Part shown: positions 38,590 through 45,417 of the stretch, piece by piece | Numbering within the stretch: position 1 is the first letter of the stretch | Layout of the letters: every line of letters starts with the position of its first letter | Source: Rhizobacter terrae | Lineage (GTDB): Bacteria > Pseudomonadota > Gammaproteobacteria > Burkholderiales > Burkholderiaceae_C | Reading direction: 5' to 3' | Assembly (NCBI RefSeq): GCF_003852895.1 | Contig: NZ_QUSW01000002.1 | Location: 868,001-932,000 of the forward strand | DNA: 64,000 bases | The notes under the pieces: generated by a model | Told to the model about the DNA's origin: nothing | The model's input: only the letters and a program-made list of their open reading frames with translations | Database searches by the model: none | Made by a program: the position numbers and the translations under genes

Positions 38590-40596
38590 TCACTCGGTGG
38601 GCTTGGGTGGCTCGGTGGCCTCCACCGACGCAACGGCAGGTGCGGTCTGGTGCACCGGCGTCGGCGTGGGTGCGGCCATGGACGCGCCGCCGCTGTCGCG
38701 CGCATCCTGCAGCGCCTGGGCCATGCGGTCGAAGGCGGCGAAGAGCAGGCCGAACTCGTCCTTGCGTTCTTCGGCGATGCGGTGGTCGAAGCGCCCCTTG
38801 GCGATCTCGCCCATGCTCTCGCTCACCAGCTTGATGGGCCGCGCGAACCAGTTGGCCACGAAGTACATGGCGATCGCCACGGCCAGCACCGTCACCACCA
38901 CCAGCACGGCCATGAGCCCCATGGACAGGCGCGCCACGCGCACCAGCGGCCGCTCGGGCAGCGCCAGGGCCACGCGGCCCACGCGCTTGCCCTGGAAGGT
39001 GATGGGCGCATCGAAGCTCAGCACCGGCCCGGTGGCCGTGCTGTAGCGCGACATCAGCACCCCGCCCTCGCGTTCGCCCAGCGCCTCGCCGGCCGGCGGC
39101 TTGTAGGCCTGGCCGACCAGCGATGCATCGCCCGCGGCACGCACGATGCCGCCGCGGTCCATCACCGCCACGCCCTGGAGGTCGCCGGTCTTCATGATCT
39201 CCTGCAACGCGACGTCCACCACCGGCCACTCTTCCGACAGCGCCGCCACCGCGTTCTGCGCCGCGATGAAGCGCGCGAGCGACGCACCGTACTCGGTGAC
39301 CTGCTTCATCATCGCGCCGTACTGCCGCTGAGTGACCACGGTGGCGGTGAGCGCCATCACCACCGCGACGATGAGCGCCATCGTCGCGGCCCACTTCACC
39401 CGCAGCGGCACGATGCGCGGCTTGTCGCGGTTGCGCTGGGCTTCGTCGAGTTCGGCCAGCACGCGGGTGAGTGCGTCCGACAGTTCCTGCCCGGTCTGGA
39501 AGCGCCGGTCGGGCGCCTTGGCCAGGCAGCGCTCGACCACGCGGCGCAGCGAGGCCGGCACGTCGGGCCGCAGCTTCTCGATGGGCTGCGGGTCCTCCTT
39601 GGCGATCTTCACCGCCAGCGCGACCAGGCTGTCGCCCTGGAACGGGCGCTGGCCGGTGAGCATCTGGTAGAGCACGATGCCCACGGAGAAGAGGTCGGAG
39701 CGGCCGTCGAGCTTCTCGCCCTGCGTCTGCTCGGGCGACATGTACTGCGGCGTACCCAGCACGTCGCCCACGCGGGTGCGCTGCTCGCTGCTGCCGGTCG
39801 ACTCCATGTGCGCGATGCCGAAGTCCGTCACCTTGATGGTGTTGGTGCCCTGCAGCCGCACGATGTTGCCCGGCTTGATGTCGCGGTGGACGATGCGGTG
39901 CGCATGCGCGTAGTCGAGCGCGCGGGCGAGCTGCACGCCCATGATCACCACGTCGCGCAGCGGCAGGCGCTTGCCGCCGTCCATCATCTCCGACAGCGGC
40001 TCGCCGTGCAGCAGCTCCATGGCCATGTAGGGCCGGCCCTCGATCTCGCCCACGTCGTGCACGGTGACGATGTTCGGATGCGAGAGCCCGCCGGCGGCAC
40101 GCGCCTCGCGCAGGAAACGGCCGCGGTACTCGGCGTCCTCGCACAGCGTGGCGTGCAGGAACTTGATGGCCACGTCGCGCCCGATGCCGGGGTCGTGCGC
40201 CTTGAACACCGTGGCCATGCCGCCGCGGCCCAGGCGCTCGCGGATGAGGTAGCGCCCGACCTGCCGCGCATCAGGGGCACCGGATTCGGTGTGGCCCGGC
40301 AGGGTCTGGGTGGGCGGGAAGTGGTCGGACGCCGGCGGCAGGTGCATGCGCGTGGCCGGGCGCGTGGTGGCGAAGGAGGCACCGCCGCCCTGGGTGGCAT
40401 CGGGCGGTGGCTGCTGCTGCCGCAGGGGCCGCAAAACCGGCGTCTCCACGCCGCGCAGGGGCGGTTCCAGCGCCTGCGGCGGCATGGCCGGCGCAATCTG
40501 CGTGGCGTCGTCGTCGGGCGCGGGCCGCGGCTGCGTCAATGGGGTCAGCAGCTCCGTGGCCTTGTGCGCATCCCCGGAAGGTGGTTTGTCGGGCAT
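38590..40596 (-). CDS. ppkA: T6SS Ser/Thr kinase PpkA-like with periplasmic sensor and HAMP
   Basis: A protein of about 668 residues. The N-terminal 110 residues are Pro/Gln-rich. The Hanks-type kinase domain (about 115-385) has GRGGMATV, the lysine of VAIKF (Lys145), HRDIKPGN (237-244), DFG (258-260) and GTPQYMSPEQ (281-290), so it should be active. One membrane helix (about 400-425), an extracytoplasmic segment of about 130 residues, a second helix and a HAMP-like region (ARPIKLVSESMGEIAKGRFD) follow. The start at 40596 has AGAGG eight bases ahead; 40614 is possible. It is the kinase expected to phosphorylate Fha (TagH). It lacks the von Willebrand domain of Pseudomonas PpkA. Confidence 0.88.
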   Translation of the reverse strand: MPDKPPSGDAHKATELLTPLTQPRPAPDDDATQIAPAMPPQALEPPLRGVETPVLRPLRQQQPPPDATQGGGASFATTRPATRMHLPPASDHFPPTQTLPGHTESGAPDARQVGRYLIRERLGRGGMATVFKAHDPGIGRDVAIKFLHATLCEDAEYRGRFLREARAAGGLSHPNIVTVHDVGEIEGRPYMAMELLHGEPLSEMMDGGKRLPLRDVVIMGVQLARALDYAHAHRIVHRDIKPGNIVRLQGTNTIKVTDFGIAHMESTGSSEQRTRVGDVLGTPQYMSPEQTQGEKLDGRSDLFSVGIVLYQMLTGQRPFQGDSLVALAVKIAKEDPQPIEKLRPDVPASLRRVVERCLAKAPDRRFQTGQELSDALTRVLAELDEAQRNRDKPRIVPLRVKWAATMALIVAVVMALTATVVTQRQYGAMMKQVTEYGASLARFIAAQNAVAALSEEWPVVDVALQEIMKTGDLQGVAVMDRGGIVRAAGDASLVGQAYKPPAGEALGEREGGVLMSRYSTATGPVLSFDAPITFQGKRVGRVALALPERPLVRVARLSMGLMAVLVVVTVLAVAIAMYFVANWFARPIKLVSESMGEIAKGRFDHRIAEERKDEFGLLFAAFDRMAQALQDARDSGGASMAAPTPTPVHQTAPAVASVEATEPPKPTE

Positions 40597-40679
40597 CCCT
40601 GAAGCCTCTGGCATGGACGGGCGCCATGCGCTGGCGCCCACGGCGCATGGTTGGCCAAAGCCAGGATGCGATCAATGAC

Positions 40680-40688
40680 CGAAAGTCA
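40680..40688 (-). promoter_or_regulatory. TGACTTTCG motif upstream of the kinase unit
   Basis: Minus-strand TGACTTTCG followed by GTCATTG, 84 nt before the kinase start. Its first three bases double as the TGA stop of the preceding beta-propeller gene. Same 9-mer as ahead of tssA, vgrG and the TIGR02270 gene. Confidence 0.55.
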
Positions 40689-41675
40689 CCCCGCGGCGAT
40701 GCGCACCGACGCCGTCGGCAGCCAGGCCCAGCGCTCGCCGTCGCCGGTCCAGCCGATGGACGACGGGCCCAGCGCCCAGGTGCCGGATCCGGCACCGCGC
40801 GCAAACCGGCTGACGCCCGGGGCGTCAGGCACCCGCTTCAATTCGAACCAGGTGTCGCCCGCCATCGAGGCGTGCAGCCGTTGCCCGCCGATCCACAGCA
40901 GGCGCTGGCCTTGGGTCTTCACGGCGGAGAAATAGGTGCCCGTCGAATCGCTGTCCTCCACCTGGCACCAGCCGCTCAAGTCGCCTTGCAGCAGCAGGCC
41001 GCCGGCACCGCAGGCGACGAAGGTCTGCGCATCGAGCGCGGCCACGGCATTGATCATGACGTTGGTGCCGCTGTCGATGCCGTGAGGCACGCCGTGCACA
41101 TCCATCCAGAAGATCTTCCCGCCGCCGCCCACGCACAGCAGGCGTTGCCCATCCATGTCGGCCATGCCGTAGATGGCGCTGTCTTCGTCGGCCATGTCGC
41201 GGTCCAGCACCTGGGCATCCGCACGCTCGACCCGCAGCCCGCCTTCGGGCAGCCGGTACAGCTGGTTGGACATGCCGCCGATGTAGACCTGGTCCGACTG
41301 CCGCGTGGCGCAGTTCAGGAAACCGTAGGTCAATGGGCCATCGCTGCCGAAGGCATCGCGGATGGCCTGGACGCGACCGCCCGGCATCAGCTCCCACAGG
41401 TGTCCGCCCGGCGACGCCACCAGCGCATGCAGGCCGTTGGCCTGCGGCCCCGTGAAGCGGGTCCACAGCACCAGTTCGGAAGCGCCTGGGAACTCTCCCA
41501 GCAGCGCACCTTCCGAGGTCTGCCGGTTCACCAGCACCAGGGCGCTCAGCCGCTCATCGAGCGCCGGGTCCGCCGGGTGGCTCACCAGCAGCAGGCATTC
41601 GGCGTCGCTGCATGCCCAGGCATCGACCAGCGGCATCACTTTCATCAGATCGGCCAGGGCGAGCGTCGTCACCAC
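40686..41675 (-). CDS. beta-propeller-like protein, candidate immunity protein
   Basis: A 329-residue soluble protein without a signal peptide. It has repeated strand-turn-strand units of a beta-propeller (GQRLLCVGGGGKIFWMD, AQTFVACGAGGLLLQGDLSGW, GQRLLWIGGQRLHAS). I do not recognise a named family. It follows the DUF4150 effector gene by 22 bp and closes the vgrG unit, which is where immunity genes normally sit, so it may neutralise that effector. Alternatives are an effector-loading factor or a second cargo. Confidence 0.6.
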   Translation of the reverse strand: MVTTLALADLMKVMPLVDAWACSDAECLLLVSHPADPALDERLSALVLVNRQTSEGALLGEFPGASELVLWTRFTGPQANGLHALVASPGGHLWELMPGGRVQAIRDAFGSDGPLTYGFLNCATRQSDQVYIGGMSNQLYRLPEGGLRVERADAQVLDRDMADEDSAIYGMADMDGQRLLCVGGGGKIFWMDVHGVPHGIDSGTNVMINAVAALDAQTFVACGAGGLLLQGDLSGWCQVEDSDSTGTYFSAVKTQGQRLLWIGGQRLHASMAGDTWFELKRVPDAPGVSRFARGAGSGTWALGPSSIGWTGDGERWAWLPTASVRIAAG

Positions 41676-41697
41676 GTGTTCCTTTTGGTTGCACCAA

Positions 41698-42810
41698 TCA
41701 GCTCAGGACGGTGGCCGTTCGCACCGGCGTTTCGGGCGGAATGCCGGCCTCGTCGACATGGTAGGCCTCCAGCTGCTTTTCCGTGCAGGCCTTCTCGCAC
41801 TGCGGGAAGGCCTGCTTGTGCGCCCAGGCGCCGTCCTCGATGGACTCGCCAAGCGTAGCGTATGAGTGGTCACTGGCCGGGTCCGGCCCCCAGCTGTCCA
41901 GGGCCTGTCCGCGGCAGGCGTTGCGCCGGCGGCGCTTGGCCTTGTCGCGCAGGCTTTGCAGCTTGTGGTGCAGCGGGTCGGAGTGGTCCTTGCCGACACA
42001 GACGGTCGGGGCCGCGAACTGGTCGTAGCCCGCGAACTGCGCATCCAGCGGAATCGACTTGGACAGCGGACTGCTGATGTCAGCACCCGTCGAGGCGATG
42101 ACGGCCCGGGTCACCCCCATGCCCGACAGGCCGCCACGGCCGCCGGGCTGCGTGAAGGACGACACCTCCACCAGGTGGTCGCCGGTGCGTTCCTCGGTGT
42201 CGGTGTCTTCGCCGCAGCAGAATTTCTTGTCCAGCTTCTTGGGCACGAGGATGCACTTCTGCGCCTTCTTGCAATCGTCGGTGCAGTTCTTCACCTTGTT
42301 GCCCTGCACCGTCGCCGACGAACACTTCGACTCGAACTCCGCCTTTTCCTTCGCGCATTCGGGCGGCAGCGCGGCGAGCATGTCCTGGTAGACGGTGGGC
42401 AGGGCGTTGGGCGGCGTCGAGCCGTGGTTGTGGGTGGTCATGTCCAGGTGGCGCACGACGTTCTCGCCTTCGAACTTCACGTCCATGGACCACATCGAGA
42501 AAAAGACCTTGCCGGTGATCTTGTGGGTGACGACACCCTTCATCGGCGCGGAGCCGGCCTCGTCGCCGGAGCTCTTCTTGAAGCAGCTCTTGTTCTTGAG
42601 CATCACCTCCTGCCCCGAGATCTTCACGCTGGAAGAACCGTCGGTGGTGTCCGAGGCCATGCCGGTGTTCGGATAGGGAATGGGCACGCCGGGCGGCGTG
42701 GCCGGTGTCTGGGGCGGCGTCATGCACACGTCGGGGAAGGCCGCCACGGACTTGCCTGCCGCCTGCTTGCACGACACCTCCATGGTGTTGGCGTAGACCT
42801 CGTTGCTCAT
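41698..42810 (-). CDS. PAAR-like (DUF4150) T6SS effector with putative HNH-type toxin
   Basis: A 370-residue protein. The N-terminal part (about 1-135) is a DUF4150 PAAR-like domain, with PDVCMTPPQTPATPPGVPIPYPNTG being diagnostic; it should cap the VgrG spike. The C-terminal part is Cys- and Lys-rich with TGDHLVEVSSF (His212) and CVGKDHSDPLHHKL (His276, His281, His282), a His pattern suggestive of an HNH/Endo VII-type nuclease toxin. The enzymatic class is inference from these residues. The gene overlaps the ketosynthase-like gene by 4 bp and is in a vgrG-DUF6484-DUF2169 unit, the usual cargo context. Confidence 0.78.
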   Translation of the reverse strand: MSNEVYANTMEVSCKQAAGKSVAAFPDVCMTPPQTPATPPGVPIPYPNTGMASDTTDGSSSVKISGQEVMLKNKSCFKKSSGDEAGSAPMKGVVTHKITGKVFFSMWSMDVKFEGENVVRHLDMTTHNHGSTPPNALPTVYQDMLAALPPECAKEKAEFESKCSSATVQGNKVKNCTDDCKKAQKCILVPKKLDKKFCCGEDTDTEERTGDHLVEVSSFTQPGGRGGLSGMGVTRAVIASTGADISSPLSKSIPLDAQFAGYDQFAAPTVCVGKDHSDPLHHKLQSLRDKAKRRRRNACRGQALDSWGPDPASDHSYATLGESIEDGAWAHKQAFPQCEKACTEKQLEAYHVDEAGIPPETPVRTATVLS

Positions 42811-43832
42811 GGTGCTGCGCCGTACCGCAAGGCCACCGCCGCGCGCTGCCCGCCGTCGTTGGCCCAATGGGCAAGCACCCTGGGGCCCTTGGTGTAGCCC
42901 TTGATGCAAGCCTCGCGCGCGGTGGCGATCACCGTCACGCCGCTGGCCGCGCCCACCTCGCCGGTGCACTCGGCCGGATGCCAGATGTCGAACTCGTCCT
43001 TGAGCTGGCGCAGCGTGCGCGACAAGGTGAGCGTCGCCTCCTTGAAGTAGTAGTACTCGCCCGACAGGTCGGTGATGCGGTAGTCGAAGTCGTGCATCTG
43101 CCAGCCCGCTTCAGCCAGGCTGGCCTGGATGGCATCGGTGAGGCCGTCTGCCTTCAGGGGATCGCCACTGTCCACGTGCGCCGCCTCGTGGCCGAATCCG
43201 ATGCCGCTGCACACGAGCTCGCCCTCGCCGCCCGTGGCCGGCCCCACCAGCAGCGCGCCTGCGCCTTCGCCGGGAATGAAGCCGTTGGAATTGCGAGCGG
43301 TCAGCAGGCGGTCCTGCTGGTCGTAGTGGCTCAAGGTCGGCCAGGAAAGAAGGCTGTCGGTGGCCGCCACCACCACCCGCGGTGCATGGCCGCCGGCGAT
43401 GAGGGCACGCGCCTGCGCCAAGGCCGCCGCCACGCTCACGCGGCCTTGCGCGACGAGTGCGGACTGCGGGGCGAAGCGCACATCCAGTGCACGCTCGATG
43501 CGATGGAGCATCTCACCATCCAAGCCCTGCTGCCGGCCCGGACGATCGCCTTCGGCCACGCACAGCAGCAACGGCAGCGCACTCCATTGCCGGCGCGGAA
43601 CATCCTGCAAGGCTTCCTCGATCGCCATCACCGCCATCTGCACGAGCTTGGCCAGCCCACGCCACGGCTTGTCCAGCGGCACCTCCTGCGCAACGATCCA
43701 TGCGCCCGTCGAATCGATGAAACGGGTTTCCGAAGGGTTGTTCACCTTCGCGCGGAAGGCGGCACAACTGCCGGGGGCGCTCAGACCCACCGCGGTCACC
43801 AGCCCCGTGGCCTGGATGGCGATGTGGCTCAT
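42807..43832 (-). CDS. ketosynthase-like protein lacking catalytic Cys, T6SS cargo module
   Basis: A 341-residue thiolase-fold protein. It begins like a beta-ketoacyl-ACP synthase (IAIQATGLVTAVGLSAPGSC) and keeps GFIPGEGAGALLV (184-196) and CTGEVGAASG (289-298). However, no cysteine exists between residues 92 and 207, where the ketosynthase nucleophile should be; the expected position reads GRVSVAAA. It is therefore probably not a condensing enzyme. Tight overlap with both the DUF2169 and DUF4150 genes indicates that it works with the adaptor to fold or load the effector. Confidence 0.75.
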   Translation of the reverse strand: MSHIAIQATGLVTAVGLSAPGSCAAFRAKVNNPSETRFIDSTGAWIVAQEVPLDKPWRGLAKLVQMAVMAIEEALQDVPRRQWSALPLLLCVAEGDRPGRQQGLDGEMLHRIERALDVRFAPQSALVAQGRVSVAAALAQARALIAGGHAPRVVVAATDSLLSWPTLSHYDQQDRLLTARNSNGFIPGEGAGALLVGPATGGEGELVCSGIGFGHEAAHVDSGDPLKADGLTDAIQASLAEAGWQMHDFDYRITDLSGEYYYFKEATLTLSRTLRQLKDEFDIWHPAECTGEVGAASGVTVIATAREACIKGYTKGPRVLAHWANDGGQRAAVALRYGAAP

Positions 43833-44920
43833 TCCGGCTTCTCCATCGGCACCATGACCACCGGAATGGGAAAGGCCAGTTGCTCGCGCTGCTGCCACCA
43901 CTCCCGGCCCTTGCGGCCCACCAGCACCTGGGCGATCTCGTGGATGCTCTTCTTCAGCGGACGCGCCAGGCGCCAGCTCATGGTGAAACGCTCGCTGTCG
44001 GGCTCGAAGACGATGGTGTCCAGGCGGGCATGGGCGTCTTCGCGCGCGCTGCGCTTGGGCACGATGCTCACCGGCGCCTCGAAATGCGGCAGCACGAACT
44101 GGCGCACGCCATCCGCGGTGAAGCCGCTGAGCACGACCTCCATGGGCTGCGCGGGCACCGGCACCTGCTGGTCCTGCGGCGCCGCCTGGTAGTAGCGCTC
44201 GTCGAAGTCCTGGGGCAGGAAGGGAAAGACCTTGTCCATCCAGGCCTGGTCGTAGGTGCCGGCATGGCGCGCCCGCTGCGGCCAGCCACGGCCGACGGGC
44301 CCGAGGGCCACCGGCGTGTAGGGATGATCCGGCGATCTCACCGGCTGGCCCACCTCTTCCGTGTTGGGCAGCGGCTTGCCGTCGACCCAGGCGCTCCTCA
44401 GATGGTGGTGCCATCCCCGGCCCACCGGGTTGGGCAGGTAGGTCTCAGGCATGGCCTCCTGTGCGCCGCCTGCGTCGGTTCCGCCGAAGGCAGTGTCGTA
44501 GGACACGAGCTTTTCGGTGAAAGGCTGCGGCGCCGAGGCGCTGATGCCGGTCAGTCCCGCCTGCCAGATGCGGTCGCCCACGACATCGAAACTCTTTTCC
44601 ATCGGCCCGACCCGCAGGCCGGCGCGCAGGCGTGTCACCTCGCGGCCTTGCGGGGCGCGGGCATGGCCCACCAGCAGCACGTCGCAGGCGGGCTTGTGCG
44701 GTGCGAAGTCGATCTCCTGGACGGGTGCGGTGCGCCCCGGTTCGCCGCTGAAGGTGTCGGCCATCACGAGCGGCAGTTGCTCGTCGTGCAGGCGAATCGC
44801 CTGGCCGTTCGCAGGCAGCACGAAGGTGCCTTTGATGACCACCACGAGCTGCTCCCGCCCATGGCGATCCACGGCCACCGAATAGCCAGCCACCATGCGG
44901 GTGGCGTTGATCATCTCCAT
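43829..44920 (-). CDS. DUF2169 T6SS effector adaptor
   Basis: A 363-residue protein of the DUF2169 family. The N-terminal VVVIKGTFVLPANGQ and the SYDTAFGGTD...NPVGRGW segment are characteristic. In Agrobacterium a DUF2169 protein is the adaptor that loads a DUF4150-type DNase effector onto its VgrG, and the gene order here (vgrG, DUF6484, DUF2169, ketosynthase-like, DUF4150) supports the same job. It overlaps the next gene by 4 bp. Confidence 0.87.
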   Translation of the reverse strand: MEMINATRMVAGYSVAVDRHGREQLVVVIKGTFVLPANGQAIRLHDEQLPLVMADTFSGEPGRTAPVQEIDFAPHKPACDVLLVGHARAPQGREVTRLRAGLRVGPMEKSFDVVGDRIWQAGLTGISASAPQPFTEKLVSYDTAFGGTDAGGAQEAMPETYLPNPVGRGWHHHLRSAWVDGKPLPNTEEVGQPVRSPDHPYTPVALGPVGRGWPQRARHAGTYDQAWMDKVFPFLPQDFDERYYQAAPQDQQVPVPAQPMEVVLSGFTADGVRQFVLPHFEAPVSIVPKRSAREDAHARLDTIVFEPDSERFTMSWRLARPLKKSIHEIAQVLVGRKGREWWQQREQLAFPIPVVMVPMEKPE

Positions 44921-44936
44921 GGGCCGGTCGCTCGCG

Positions 44937-45404
44937 TCAGTTCAGCTGCACCGAGCCGCCCTTGATGCGGCTGACCCCCGTCGACCGGCTGAGCAGGTAG
45001 GTGCCCTCGATCAGCACCTTGCCGCCGCGCGTGAGCGTGATGCAGGCCTTGCCGCAACGCAGCACCAGCCGCTCTCGTGCGGTGACCACGAGGCTGCGTC
45101 CGTCGGCCTCCAGCTCGTAGTCCTGCGGGCGGTGCTCCGCCGGCCAGCCTTCATCGCCTTGCAGCAGGCCCATCACGATCGGTCGCGACGGGTCGCCGTT
45201 CTCGAACATCAGCACCACCGAGCGGCCGATGTGCACGCCGCGAAGCTCGACCACCGACCTCGCGCGCACGACGCCCGCTTCGGGGCGCTGCGTGTCCATC
45301 ACCAATGGCGTGCGGCCTTCGTCGGCCAGCGCCACCAGCTCACCCACCACCACGCCGGCCGGCGCACAGGCCACCAGGGGTTCGATCGGATCTCTGCCGC
45401 TCAT
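44937..45404 (-). CDS. DUF6484 domain protein (VgrG-associated)
   Basis: A 155-residue protein resembling DUF6484, a small beta-rich family encoded next to vgrG and DUF2169 genes. The pattern VGRSVVLMFENGDPSRPIVMG-like (here IGRSVVLMFENGDPSRPIVMG, residues about 59-79) recalls the gp5/OB-like fold of VgrG, and the C-terminus reads like a beta-helix end (ITLTRGGKVLIEG). It may be a spike accessory. It is 13 bp downstream of vgrG and in one transcription unit with it. Confidence 0.78.
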   Translation of the reverse strand: MSGRDPIEPLVACAPAGVVVGELVALADEGRTPLVMDTQRPEAGVVRARSVVELRGVHIGRSVVLMFENGDPSRPIVMGLLQGDEGWPAEHRPQDYELEADGRSLVVTARERLVLRCGKACITLTRGGKVLIEGTYLLSRSTGVSRIKGGSVQLN

Positions 45405-45417
45405 GGCCTTGCTCCCG

